Source of the DNA: JARYGU01 sp033795365
GTDB taxonomy: Bacteria > Pseudomonadota > Alphaproteobacteria > Rhizobiales > Rhizobiaceae
Direction of reading: 5' to 3'
Length of the DNA stretch: 28,127 nt
Assembly: GCA_033795365.1 (NCBI GenBank)
Contig: JARYGU010000035.1
Span: 1-28,127 of the forward strand
Position numbers and translations under genes: made by a program. Below the pieces are notes generated by a model, which ran no database searches, was not told the origin of the DNA, and saw only the letters and a list, made by a program, of their open reading frames with translations. Shown here piece after piece: positions 7,797 through 15,015 of this stretch (the first letter of the stretch is position 1; each line of letters begins with the position of its first letter).

Positions 7797-8330
7797 ATGT
7801 CTCGTATCGGTAAAAAGCCCGTTCAGGTTCCGGCAGGTGTCACGGCCACCGTTGATGGCCAGAAAGTGACCGCGAAGGGCCCGAAGGGTGAACTTTTCTT
7901 CGTCGCGAACGACGAGGTTTCTGTGAAGCTGGAGGACAACAGCGTTGTCGTTCAGCCGATCAACCAGACCAAGGATGCACGGTCCAAGTGGGGCATGTCC
8001 CGCACGATGATCGAGAACATCCTCAAGGGCGTCAAGGACGGTTACGAGCGCAAGCTCGAAATCAACGGCGTCGGCTATCGTGCGTCCATGCAGGGCAAGA
8101 ACCTGCAGCTGGCACTCGGCTTCAGCCATGACGTGGTCTACCAGACGCCGGAAGGCATCTCGATCGCTGTTCCGAAGCCGACGGAAATCGTCGTCTCCGG
8201 CATCAACAAACAGCAGGTCGGCCAGGTTGCCGCGGAAATCCGCGAATACCGCGGTCCCGAGCCCTACAAGGGCAAGGGCGTCAAGTATGCCGAAGAGCGG
8301 ATCGTCCGCAAAGAAGGCAAGAAGAAGTAA
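7797..8330 (+). CDS. rplF: 50S ribosomal protein L6
   Basis: 177 aa, two repeats of the same fold. L6 sits near the sarcin-ricin loop and the factor-binding site. MSRIGKKPVQVPAGV at the start and GPEPYKGKGVKYAEERIVRK near the end are family signatures. It lies 42 bases after rpsH and 12 bases before rplR. Confidence 0.98.
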   Translation: MSRIGKKPVQVPAGVTATVDGQKVTAKGPKGELFFVANDEVSVKLEDNSVVVQPINQTKDARSKWGMSRTMIENILKGVKDGYERKLEINGVGYRASMQGKNLQLALGFSHDVVYQTPEGISIAVPKPTEIVVSGINKQQVGQVAAEIREYRGPEPYKGKGVKYAEERIVRKEGKKK

Positions 8331-8342
8331 GGATCACGCGAA

Positions 8343-8705
8343 ATGGCTAGCAGGAAAGATACTCTTGTGCGTCGCGCCAACCGCGTGCGCCGTCAAATCA
8401 AGGCGGTCGCCAACGGCCGTCCGCGCCTGTCGGTTCATCGCTCGTCGAAGAACATCTACGTACAGGTTATCGACGATGTGGCCGGCAAGACGCTTGCGTC
8501 CGCCTCCACGCTCGACACCGATCTGCGTCCGTCGCTGAAGACGGGCGCCGACACCGCTGCCGCCGCTGCGGTCGGCAAGCTCATTGCTGAGCGCGCCGTC
8601 AAGGCCGGCATCAAGGACGTGGTCTTCGACCGCGGCGCCTTTATCTATCACGGCCGCATCAAGGCACTTGCCGAAGCTGCCCGTGAAGGTGGCCTGAACT
8701 TCTGA
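8343..8705 (+). CDS. rplR: 50S ribosomal protein L18
   Basis: 120 aa. L18 binds 5S rRNA with L5. The Arg-rich N-terminus (RRANRVRRQIKAVANGRPRL) and the SVHRSSKNIYVQVIDD strand are typical. The C-terminus VVFDRGAFIYHGRIKALAEA is the standard L18 ending. It is followed by a 141-base gap with a strong hairpin. Confidence 0.97.
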   Translation: MASRKDTLVRRANRVRRQIKAVANGRPRLSVHRSSKNIYVQVIDDVAGKTLASASTLDTDLRPSLKTGADTAAAAAVGKLIAERAVKAGIKDVVFDRGAFIYHGRIKALAEAAREGGLNF

Positions 8706-8712
8706 TCCATCG

Positions 8713-8741
8713 TCCTGTTCGGGCGTCGCGCCCGGACAGGA
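8713..8741 (+). other. Long hairpin between rplR and rpsE
   Basis: TCCTGTTCGGGCG (8713-8725) pairs with CGCCCGGACAGGA (8729-8741) around a three-base loop: 13 bp with one G-U pair. No T-run follows directly, so it is more likely a processing or RNA-stability element than a terminator. Further on, GTCGC and GCGAC arms (8765-8798) are followed by TTTT at 8799-8802, a weaker terminator-like shape. Confidence 0.5.
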
Positions 8742-8846
8742 GACATGGTTTGGGAAGAAAGCTGGTCGCTTCGATTTCCGGAAAGGAAGCGGGGCGACTT
8801 TTGACAATCTGCCGATTGCACCCGGAAAAGAAAAAGGAAAAGGACA

Positions 8847-9416
8847 ATGGCACAGGAAAGAAGGGGTTCTCGCGAAGATCGCCAGAACCGTGAAGAGCGC
8901 GACAGCGAATTCGTCGACAAGCTCGTAGCAATCAACCGCGTCGCCAAGGTGGTGAAGGGCGGCCGTCGTTTCGGCTTTGCTGCTCTCGTCGTCGTCGGCG
9001 ACCAGAAGGGCCGCGTCGGCTTCGGTCACGGCAAGGCCCGTGAAGTTCCGGAAGCCATCCGCAAGGCGACGGAAGCCGCCAAGCGCGACCTCATCTTCGT
9101 ACCGCTGCGCTCCGGCCGCACCTTGCATCACGACGTGCATGGCCGCCACGGCGCCGGCAAGGTGCTGCTGCGTTCGGCAAAGCCCGGTACCGGCATCATC
9201 GCAGGCGGCCCGATGCGCGCCGTCTTCGAAACGCTCGGCATGCATGACGTCGTCGCCAAGTCGACGGGCTCCTCGAACCCCTACAACATGGTTCGCGCCA
9301 CGTTCGACGCCCTGAAGAACCAGATGCACCCGAAGGACATCGCAGCGCAGCGCGGCATGAAATATGCCACCCTCCAGGCTCGCCGTACGTCCGCCGGCGT
9401 TGCTTCCGAAGAATAA
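8847..9416 (+). CDS. rpsE: 30S ribosomal protein S5
   Basis: 189 aa. S5 lies at the mRNA entry and governs decoding fidelity. The double-stranded-RNA-binding-like domain begins at FVDKLVAINRVAKVVKGGRR. The second domain has GGPMRAVFETLGMHDVVAKS. The start follows AAAAGGA (8838-8844 area) with short spacing. An N-terminal extension rich in Arg/Glu (AQERRGSREDRQNREERD) is typical for alphaproteobacteria. Confidence 0.97.
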   Translation: MAQERRGSREDRQNREERDSEFVDKLVAINRVAKVVKGGRRFGFAALVVVGDQKGRVGFGHGKAREVPEAIRKATEAAKRDLIFVPLRSGRTLHHDVHGRHGAGKVLLRSAKPGTGIIAGGPMRAVFETLGMHDVVAKSTGSSNPYNMVRATFDALKNQMHPKDIAAQRGMKYATLQARRTSAGVASEE

Positions 9417-9428
9417 GGGAGCCTGACA

Positions 9429-9632
9429 ATGGCCAAGAAGGAAACCGCAAAGAAGACGGTCACTGTCGAGCAGATCGGCAGCCCGATCCGCCGCCCGGCC
9501 GTTCAGCGCCAGACGCTGATCGGTCTCGGTCTCAACAAGATGCACCGGGTTCGTACGCTGGAAGACACGCCGTCCGTTCGCGGCATGATCCGTGCCGTCC
9601 AGCACCTCGTTCGCGTCGTCGACGAGAAGTGA
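9429..9632 (+). CDS. rpmD: 50S ribosomal protein L30
   Basis: 67 aa. The L30 signature is V.QIGSPIRRP...TLIGLGLNKMHR, followed by VRGMIRAVQHLVRVV. It lies 12 bases after rpsE and 13 before rplO. An N-terminal Lys-rich extension (AKKETAKKTV) precedes the core. Confidence 0.97.
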   Translation: MAKKETAKKTVTVEQIGSPIRRPAVQRQTLIGLGLNKMHRVRTLEDTPSVRGMIRAVQHLVRVVDEK

Positions 9633-9645
9633 GGGAGTAAGTCTC

Positions 9646-10116
9646 ATGAAACTGAATGAAATCAAGGACAACGAAGGTTCGTCCAAGAACCGCAAGCGCC
9701 TTGGCCGCGGCATCGGCTCCGGCTCCGGCAAGACCGGTGGTCGCGGCGTGAAGGGTCAGAAGGCCCGCTCCGGCGTATCGATCAACGGCTTCGAAGGCGG
9801 CCAGATGCCCATCTACCGCCGCCTGCCGAAGCGCGGCTTCACCAACATCTTCGCGTCCGAATTTGTTGTCGTGTCGCTCGGCCGCATCCAGACGGCGATC
9901 GACGCGAAGAAGCTTGATCCGAAGGCGACCGTCGATGCGGCAGCCCTCAAGGCGGCCGGCGTCATCCGCCGCGCCAAGGACGGCGTTCGCGTTCTTTCCG
10001 ACGGCGAGCTGAAGGCGAAGGTGACGATCGAAGTCGCCGGTGCCTCCAAGTCGGCGATCGAGAAGATCGAAAAGGCCGGCGGTTCGATCAAGCTGCTGTC
10101 CGCAGCCGCTGAATAA
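9646..10116 (+). CDS. rplO: 50S ribosomal protein L15
   Basis: 156 aa. L15 is a late assembly protein with a long extended N-terminus. MKLNEIKDNEGSSKNRKRLG, GRGIGSGSGKTGGRGVKGQK and GFEGGQMPIYRRLPKRGF are all family hallmarks. The frame continues upstream into rpmD, but 9646 is the conserved start and follows GAGGGAG. It is the last gene of the spc block; a perfect terminator follows. Confidence 0.98.
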   Translation: MKLNEIKDNEGSSKNRKRLGRGIGSGSGKTGGRGVKGQKARSGVSINGFEGGQMPIYRRLPKRGFTNIFASEFVVVSLGRIQTAIDAKKLDPKATVDAAALKAAGVIRRAKDGVRVLSDGELKAKVTIEVAGASKSAIEKIEKAGGSIKLLSAAAE

Positions 10117-10127
10117 TCCGATAATTG

Positions 10128-10158
10128 TCGCCCGGTGTGCTTCACACCGGGCGATTTT
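10128..10158 (+). terminator. Intrinsic terminator after rplO
   Basis: TCGCCCGGTGTG (10128-10139) and CACACCGGGCGA (10143-10154) form a perfect 12-bp stem with a CTT loop, followed directly by TTTT (10155-10158). This is the strongest terminator in the cluster. It separates rplO from secY, which are co-transcribed in E. coli. Confidence 0.88.
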
Positions 10159-10246
10159 GCTCCCATATGTGAGCCTCACACAGGCAGGTGGATTCGATAT
10201 CCGCATGTCTTCCGGAAGCCAGAGACCACGGTGAGGCCAGGATTGC

Positions 10247-10275
10247 TTGACAATCCGCGTTTCCCAAGGTTTAGC
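10247..10275 (+). promoter_or_regulatory. Probable promoter of secY-adk
   Basis: TTGACA (10247-10252, preceded by C to give the alphaproteobacterial CTTGAC) is followed by 17 bases and TTTAGC (10270-10275). It lies downstream of the rplO terminator and about 165 bases before the secY start, as expected if secY-adk is its own unit. The -10 element is only a partial match. Confidence 0.55.
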
Positions 10276-10440
10276 CTCCGATCGACCGGCGGTCGTCCTT
10301 TGCGACGGATCCCGGCAAGAAGAATTTGAAGCGCAGGACCGATGTCCGGCAGAGGCCGGGCAGGGATGCGCAAACGGGTAAGCCGTTTTCCGCAGCAGCG
10401 TTTTTCCTGCGCCGCCGGAGACCGGCGAACGGAGAAATGC
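10276..10440 (+). promoter_or_regulatory. Structured secY leader
   Basis: The gap between rplO and secY is 324 bases and holds no gene I can support. Past the terminator and the promoter it has three hairpins: CCGGC/GCCGG (about 10346-10359), AAACGG/CCGTTT (10372-10388, with a following T at 10389) and CGCCGG-AGA-CCGGCG (10413-10427). The last ends only three bases before the GGAG ribosome binding site (10431-10434). It could modulate SecY translation; this is inference. Confidence 0.4.
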
Positions 10441-11781
10441 ATGGCTTCGGCAGCGGAACAACTTGCCTCCAATCTCAATTTTTCGACCTTCGCCAAGGCG
10501 GAGGATCTGAAGAAGCGGCTCTGGTTCACCCTGGGCGCGCTGCTCGTCTACCGGCTCGGCACCTATATTCCGCTTCCGGGCGTCAATCCCGATGCCTTCG
10601 CGCAGGCCTTCCAGGGCCAGGCCGGCGGCATCTTCGGCGTTTTCAACATGTTCGCAGGCGGCGCCGTCGAGCGCATGGCGATCTTCGCGCTCGGCATCAT
10701 GCCCTATATCTCCGCCTCGATCATCGTGCAGCTCATGACCTCCGTCGTTCCCTCGCTGGAACAGTTGAAGAAGGAAGGCGAGCAGGGTCGCAAGATCATC
10801 AATCAGTATACCCGCTACGGCACGGTGCTGCTGGGGGCGCTGCAGGCCTATACGATCGCGATCGGACTTGAGAGCGGTACCGGCATCGTCAACGATCCGG
10901 GCTGGTTCTTCCGCATTTCGGCCGTCATCTCGCTGCTCGGCGGCACGATGTTCCTGATGTGGCTCGGCGAGCAGATCACCTCGCGCGGCATCGGCAACGG
11001 CATCTCGCTGATCATCTTCGCCGGCATCGTCGCGCATCTGCCGACGGCTCTCGCCGGAACGCTGGAACTCGGCCGCACCGGTGCGCTTTCCGTCGGCATC
11101 ATCTTCGCCGTCGTCGTCATGGCGATCGCCGTCATCGCGGTCATCGTCTTCGTCGAACGCGCGCAGCGCCGCCTGCTGATCCAGTATCCGAAGCGCCAGG
11201 TCGGCAACCGCATGTTCCAGGGCGACACGTCGCACCTGCCGCTGAAGCTCAACACGGCCGGCGTCATCCCCGCGATCTTCGCTTCGTCGCTGCTGCTCCT
11301 GCCGGCAACGCTTGCCGGTTTCTCGAACTCGACCGATCTGCCCGGCTGGGCGACGACGATCGTCGCAGCGCTCGGCCACGGCCAGCCGCTCTATATGGCG
11401 CTCTATGCCGCGATGATCGCCTTCTTCGCCTTCTTCTATACGGCCATCGTCTTCAATCCGAAGGACACGGCGGACAATCTGAAGAAGCACGGCGGCTTCA
11501 TTCCGGGCATCCGCCCGGGCGAACGCACCGCCGAGTACATCGACTACGTGCTGACCCGTATCACGGTCGTCGGCGCCCTCTACCTCGTCTTCGTCTGCAT
11601 TCTTCCGGAAATTCTGATCGCCCAGACCGGCGTGCCGTTCTACCTTGGTGGTACGTCGCTTTTGATTGTTGTCAGCGTTACCCTCGATACTGTAGCACAG
11701 GTACAGGGTCACCTGATTGCCCAGCAATATGAGGGGCTGATCAAGAAGTCCAAGTTGCGCGGAGGAAAGAGGGGACGATGA
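10441..11781 (+). CDS. secY: Preprotein translocase subunit SecY
   Basis: 446 aa, normal length. SecY is the channel of the Sec translocon, with ten membrane helices. The N-terminus is amphipathic and cytosolic. GTYIPLPGVNPDAF follows the first helix, then the plug region FNMFAGGAVERMAIFALGIMPYISASIIVQL, and the cytosolic loop IKKSKLRGGKRGR ends the protein. The frame opens at 10342, but 10441 gives the family N-terminus (MASAAEQLASNLNFSTFAKA) and has GGAG six bases ahead. Its stop overlaps adk by four bases. Confidence 0.98.
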   Translation: MASAAEQLASNLNFSTFAKAEDLKKRLWFTLGALLVYRLGTYIPLPGVNPDAFAQAFQGQAGGIFGVFNMFAGGAVERMAIFALGIMPYISASIIVQLMTSVVPSLEQLKKEGEQGRKIINQYTRYGTVLLGALQAYTIAIGLESGTGIVNDPGWFFRISAVISLLGGTMFLMWLGEQITSRGIGNGISLIIFAGIVAHLPTALAGTLELGRTGALSVGIIFAVVVMAIAVIAVIVFVERAQRRLLIQYPKRQVGNRMFQGDTSHLPLKLNTAGVIPAIFASSLLLLPATLAGFSNSTDLPGWATTIVAALGHGQPLYMALYAAMIAFFAFFYTAIVFNPKDTADNLKKHGGFIPGIRPGERTAEYIDYVLTRITVVGALYLVFVCILPEILIAQTGVPFYLGGTSLLIVVSVTLDTVAQVQGHLIAQQYEGLIKKSKLRGGKRGR

Positions 11782-12368
11782 GACTTATATTTTTGGGGCC
11801 GCCGGGAGCTGGCAAGGGAACGCAAGCCAAGCTTCTGACGGAAAAGCACGGTATTCCGCAGCTTTCCACGGGGGACATGCTGCGGGCTGCCGTCGCCGCC
11901 GAAACCGAAGTCGGAAAGCGGGCGAAGGCCGTGATGGATGCGGGCCAGCTCGTCTCCGACGACATCGTCAACGAGATCGTTTCCGACCGAATCGGTGAGC
12001 CGGACTGTGCCAGGGGTTTCATCCTCGACGGCTATCCCCGCACGGTTCCCCAGGCCGAAGCTCTCGACCGCATCCTCGCCGGCAAAGGCTTGCGCCTGGA
12101 CGCGGTGATCGAGCTGAAGGTCGATGAGGATGCGCTCGTCAAGCGCATGGAAAACCGCGTCGCCGAAACGATCGCCGCCGGCGGCAAGGTCCGCTCCGAC
12201 GACAATCCGGACGCCTTCAAGCGCCGTCTCGCGGAATACCGGGAAAAGACGGCGCCGCTTTCGAGCTATTATGCCGGTACAGGCAAGCTGAAGACGGTCG
12301 ACGGCATGGCGAGCGTGGACAAAGTCACGTCCGAGATCGCCGACATTCTGGCTCACGCCGCGGCCTGA
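11778..12368 (+). CDS. adk: Adenylate kinase
   Basis: 196 aa, the short form. It catalyses ATP + AMP = 2 ADP in the cytosol. The P-loop is GPPGAGKGTQ near the N-terminus, the AMP-binding stretch is LSTGDMLRAAV, and FILDGYPRT carries the lid-proximal arginine. The LID is short and lacks the four-cysteine zinc site, as usual in alphaproteobacteria. It overlaps secY by ATGA, the conserved secY-adk pairing. Confidence 0.97.
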   Translation: MRLIFLGPPGAGKGTQAKLLTEKHGIPQLSTGDMLRAAVAAETEVGKRAKAVMDAGQLVSDDIVNEIVSDRIGEPDCARGFILDGYPRTVPQAEALDRILAGKGLRLDAVIELKVDEDALVKRMENRVAETIAAGGKVRSDDNPDAFKRRLAEYREKTAPLSSYYAGTGKLKTVDGMASVDKVTSEIADILAHAAA

Positions 12369-12415
12369 TGCATGTCGTCCGAAAGCGCGTAGCGGTTTCG
12401 GGAGAACGGGATGCG
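12367..12415. repeat. Rhizobial-type short palindromic intergenic repeat
   Basis: Just past adk, GATGCATGTCGTCCGAAA leads into a dyad of CCGAAA (12379-12384) and TTTCGG (12396-12401) with an 11-base centre, then GGAGAACGGGATGCG. From memory, elements with a GATGCATGTCG start, a dyad and an imperfect CATGC-like end occur in very many copies in Rhizobiaceae genomes. Family membership is a recollection, not a search. Confidence 0.5.
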
Positions 12416-12496
12416 AAAAAACCGAAGATCCAAGGCGAACCGCACGAATCCTTTGGCGTGCGGTCCGCTTTAGGCCAAAAAGGGCCGGTCGGGGAG

Positions 12497-12525
12497 TTGA
12501 CTTTTCCGGCCGATTCCCCTTAAGA
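12497..12525 (+). promoter_or_regulatory. Probable promoter of the alpha block (rpsM)
   Basis: TTGACT (12497-12502), 17 bases, then TTAAGA (12520-12525). The -35 matches well and the -10 poorly. It lies about 170 bases ahead of rpsM. A preceding hairpin, ACCGCACG/CGTGCGGT (12439-12464), has no true T-run and is at best a weak end for adk. Confidence 0.4.
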
Positions 12526-12695
12526 CAGCGCCAACTCGCGACATAGAGAGCGATCGGCGCGGATTTCGAAGAGCGAAGTCCGGGTGCGGTCGTTTCTGGC
12601 GTGTCCCGAACCTCAATGTTGAACGGGCGGCCTTCGGGGCCGTATGAATGAAGAACCTCTTGCCGTGACGGCAACTGGAAGCAAGGAGAACAGGC
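12526..12695 (+). promoter_or_regulatory. Structured rpsM leader
   Basis: The adk-rpsM gap is 327 bases without a supportable gene. After the promoter it has hairpins GGATTTCG/CGAAGTCC (12561-12581, one G-U), CGGCC-TTCGG-GGCCG (12628-12642) and TTGCC/GGCAA (12660-12674). The last ends nine bases before the AAGGAGA site. In E. coli this is where S4 binds the alpha leader, but rpsD is not in this cluster, so the ligand here is open. Confidence 0.4.
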
Positions 12696-13064
12696 GTGGC
12701 ACGTATCGCTGGCGTCAACATCCCGACCGCGAAGCGCGTCGTAATCGCACTGAGCTATATCCACGGGATCGGTCCGAAATTCGCACGGGAGATCATCGAG
12801 AAGGTCGGTATTCCGGCCGATCGCCGCGTGCATGAGCTGACGGACGCGGAAATCCTGCAGATCCGCGAAACCATCGACCGCGACTATCAGGTCGAAGGCG
12901 ACCTGCGTCGCGAGACGTCGATGAACATCAAGCGTCTGATGGACCTCGGCTGCTATCGCGGCCTGCGCCATCGTCGCGGCCTTCCGGTCCGCGGCCAGCG
13001 CACGCACACCAATGCCCGCACCCGCAAGGGCCCGGCAAAGGCGATCGCAGGCAAGAAGAAGTAA
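12696..13064 (+). CDS. rpsM: 30S ribosomal protein S13
   Basis: 122 aa. S13 is in the 30S head and contacts the P-site tRNA and the subunit interface. It starts with GTG, giving the family N-terminus MARIAGVNIPTAKRV, with AAGGAGA (12683-12689) ahead. The helix-hairpin-helix region SYIHGIGPKFAREIIEKVGI and the basic ending RTHTNARTRKGPAKAIAGKKK are standard. It is first gene of the alpha block and stands alone between two long gaps. Confidence 0.97.
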   Translation: MARIAGVNIPTAKRVVIALSYIHGIGPKFAREIIEKVGIPADRRVHELTDAEILQIRETIDRDYQVEGDLRRETSMNIKRLMDLGCYRGLRHRRGLPVRGQRTHTNARTRKGPAKAIAGKKK

Positions 13065-13085
13065 TTCCCCCGAAACGGGGAAAGG

Positions 13086-13114
13086 GAGGCTGGCGCGAAG
13101 CGCCGGCCTCTTTT
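13086..13114 (+). terminator. Intrinsic terminator after rpsM
   Basis: GAGGCTGGCGC (13086-13096) pairs with GCGCCGGCCTC (13100-13110) around a GAA loop, 11 bp with one G-U pair, followed by TTTT (13111-13114). A smaller hairpin CCCCG-AAA-CGGGG (13068-13080) precedes it. It lies between rpsM and rpsK, which are usually co-transcribed, so readthrough or a promoter for rpsK must exist. Confidence 0.8.
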
Positions 13115-13333
13115 GGGTTTCGAGCGAGGCTCCCGCCGCTGGTATTCCAGCGGGCCGTCTCAGGACGGTTGGCCTCATTCGGTGGAGCTGCTGGCGTTAC
13201 GGCAGTGACGATATCGCCGCACCGGAGTCCTTGGTGACGAGGTGCATGTTTTAGGATTCAGGGCAGGAAGCTTTATCCCGCCCGGTGGAGCCGCTGGAAT
13301 TACGGCGGTGTCGAGATCAGTGAAAGGACTATC
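13115..13333 (+). promoter_or_regulatory. Structured rpsK leader with a duplicated motif
   Basis: It has two perfect hairpins: CCGCTGG-TATT-CCAGCGG (13136-13153) and CCGTC-TCAG-GACGG (13155-13168). Then come two copies of a 35-base motif at 13181-13215 and 13284-13318, identical at 29 of 35 positions. Each copy can form a small stem, CTGC/GCAG in the first and CCGC/GCGG in the second, so one base pair changes from T-A to C-G. I found no convincing promoter. A regulatory RNA is the likely reading. Confidence 0.5.
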
Positions 13334-13723
13334 ATGGCCAAGGAAGCCACCCGCGTCCGCCGTCGCGAACGCAAGAACATCACCTCGGGTGTTGCTCACG
13401 TCAATTCGTCGTTCAACAACACGATGATCACCATCACCGACGCTCAGGGCAATGCGATTGCCTGGTCGTCGGCCGGCGCCAAAGGCTTCAAGGGTTCGCG
13501 CAAGTCGACCCCGTTCGCAGCCCAGATCGCTGCCGAAGACTGCGCCAAGAAGGCCCAGGAACACGGCATGAAGTCGCTGGAAGTCGAAGTCTGCGGTCCG
13601 GGTTCCGGCCGTGAGTCGGCCCTGCGCGCTCTTCAGGCTGCGGGCTTCATGATCACGTCCATCCGTGACGTGACCCCGATCCCGCACAATGGCTGCCGTC
13701 CGCGCAAGAAGCGCCGCGTCTGA
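13334..13723 (+). CDS. rpsK: 30S ribosomal protein S11
   Basis: 129 aa. S11 lines the 30S platform near the E site. [20 protein letters not shown] opens the fold, [20 protein letters not shown] is diagnostic, and [19 protein letters not shown] ends the protein. The start follows AAAGGA. It stands 269 bases after rpsM and 102 before rpoA. Confidence 0.98.
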
Positions 13724-13739
13724 TCATTCGCATTCAACA

Positions 13740-13770
13740 AGCCGGCAAGCGCATCGTCGCTCTTCCGGCT
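13740..13770 (+). other. Hairpin between rpsK and rpoA
   Basis: AGCCGG (13740-13745) pairs with CCGGCT (13765-13770). Inside, AGCG (13748-13751) pairs with CGCT (13758-13761), giving one extended stem with an internal loop. No T-run follows, so it is probably leader structure. Confidence 0.4.
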
Positions 13771-13825
13771 CTTCAAGGCTCGGCCGCCACGATTGGATGG
13801 TGACGGCGAACGGAAGGCAAAAGAT

Positions 13826-14836
13826 ATGATTCAGAAAAACTGGCAGGAACTGATCAAGCCGAACAAGGTCGAATTCTCCAATTCGGGCCGCACCAAGGTG
13901 AACCTTGTTGCCGAGCCGCTGGAGCGTGGCTTCGGTCTCACCCTCGGCAACGCGCTTCGCCGCGTTCTTCTGTCGTCGCTGCGCGGCGCGGCCGTGACCG
14001 CGGTGCAGATCGACGGCGTACTGCACGAGTTCTCCTCCATCCCGGGCGTACGGGAAGACGTGACGGACATCGTGCTCAACATCAAGGAAATCGCCATCAA
14101 GATGGATGGCGACGACGCAAAGCGCATGGTCGTGCGCAAGCAGGGTCCGGGAGTCGTCACCGCCGGTGACATCCAGACGGTTGGCGATATCGAGATCCTC
14201 AACCCGAACCATGTCATCTGCACCCTCGACGAGGGCGCGGAAATCCGCATGGAGTTCACCGTCAACAACGGCAAGGGCTACGTTCCGGCCGAGCGCAACC
14301 GCTCGGAAGATGCGCCGATCGGCCTCATCCCGGTCGACAGCCTCTATTCGCCGGTCAAGAAGGTGTCCTACAAGGTGGAAAACACCCGCGAAGGACAGGT
14401 TCTCGACTACGACAAGCTGACGATGTCGATCGAAACCGACGGTTCGGTCACCGGCGAAGATGCGATCGCGTTTGCGGCCCGCATCCTTCAGGACCAGCTC
14501 TCGGTCTTCGTCAACTTCGACGAGCCGCAGAAGGAAACCGAGGAAGAGTCCGTCACCGAACTCGCCTTCAATCCGGCGCTTCTCAAGAAGGTCGACGAAC
14601 TGGAGCTTTCCGTCCGTTCGGCCAACTGCCTGAAGAACGACAACATCGTCTATATCGGCGATCTCATTCAGAAGACCGAGGCGGAAATGCTTCGCACGCC
14701 GAACTTTGGTCGCAAGTCGCTGAACGAGATCAAGGAAGTTCTCGCTTCCATGGGCCTGCACCTCGGCATGGAAGTGCCGGCATGGCCGCCCGAGAACATC
14801 GAAGATCTCGCAAAGCGTTACGAAGACCAGTATTGA
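13826..14836 (+). CDS. rpoA: RNA polymerase alpha subunit
   Basis: 336 aa, the standard rhizobial length. The N-terminal domain (about 1-235) dimerises and scaffolds beta and beta'; LEPLERGFGLTLGNALRRVL is its hallmark. A Glu-rich linker (EPQKETEEESVTELAF) leads to the C-terminal domain, with LELSVRSANCLKNDNIVYIG and RTPNFGRKSLNEIKEVL, which contacts UP elements and activators. The frame opens at 13793; 13826 is chosen from the family N-terminus MIQKNWQELI. A terminator lies between it and rplQ. Confidence 0.98.
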   Translation: MIQKNWQELIKPNKVEFSNSGRTKVNLVAEPLERGFGLTLGNALRRVLLSSLRGAAVTAVQIDGVLHEFSSIPGVREDVTDIVLNIKEIAIKMDGDDAKRMVVRKQGPGVVTAGDIQTVGDIEILNPNHVICTLDEGAEIRMEFTVNNGKGYVPAERNRSEDAPIGLIPVDSLYSPVKKVSYKVENTREGQVLDYDKLTMSIETDGSVTGEDAIAFAARILQDQLSVFVNFDEPQKETEEESVTELAFNPALLKKVDELELSVRSANCLKNDNIVYIGDLIQKTEAEMLRTPNFGRKSLNEIKEVLASMGLHLGMEVPAWPPENIEDLAKRYEDQY

Positions 14837-14898
14837 GCGGCATGAGGAAAAGTGTGAAGCGGTTTTCCGCCCGCATGCTGCGACCGACAAACTAAATA

Positions 14899-14925
14899 AA
14901 AAGGCAGGGAAACCCGCTGCCTTTT
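14899..14925 (+). terminator. Intrinsic terminator between rpoA and rplQ
   Basis: AAAAGGCAG (14899-14907) pairs with CTGCCTTTT (14917-14925) around a nine-base loop. The A-run and T-run make the shape work on either strand. rplQ starts 90 bases later, so its expression needs readthrough or its own promoter. The rest of the 179-base gap holds a CAGGC-ATGTC-GCCTG hairpin and an AAAGGAG ribosome binding site. Confidence 0.7.
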
Positions 14926-15015
14926 CCCAGTCAAACAGCAGGCATGTCGCCTGTATGTGCCAGGAAACGGCAGGCCCGCAAGAGTTGAGGGAACCTGCAC
15001 TAAAGGAGAAAAGCA

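Noticed and set aside
8801..8829. Perfect TTGACA ahead of rpsE as a promoter
   Set aside because: The position 17 bases downstream reads GGAAAA, with no acceptable -10 at 16-18 bases.
9532..11727. 731-aa minus-strand open frame opposite rpmD, rplO and secY
   Set aside because: Shadow of three certain genes; no recognisable domain and charged repetitive composition.
13188..13205. Similarity of the rpsK-leader motif (GCTGCTGGC) to the complement of the 16S 530 loop
   Set aside because: Only nine bases match, and the second copy of the motif does not keep them; taken as coincidence.
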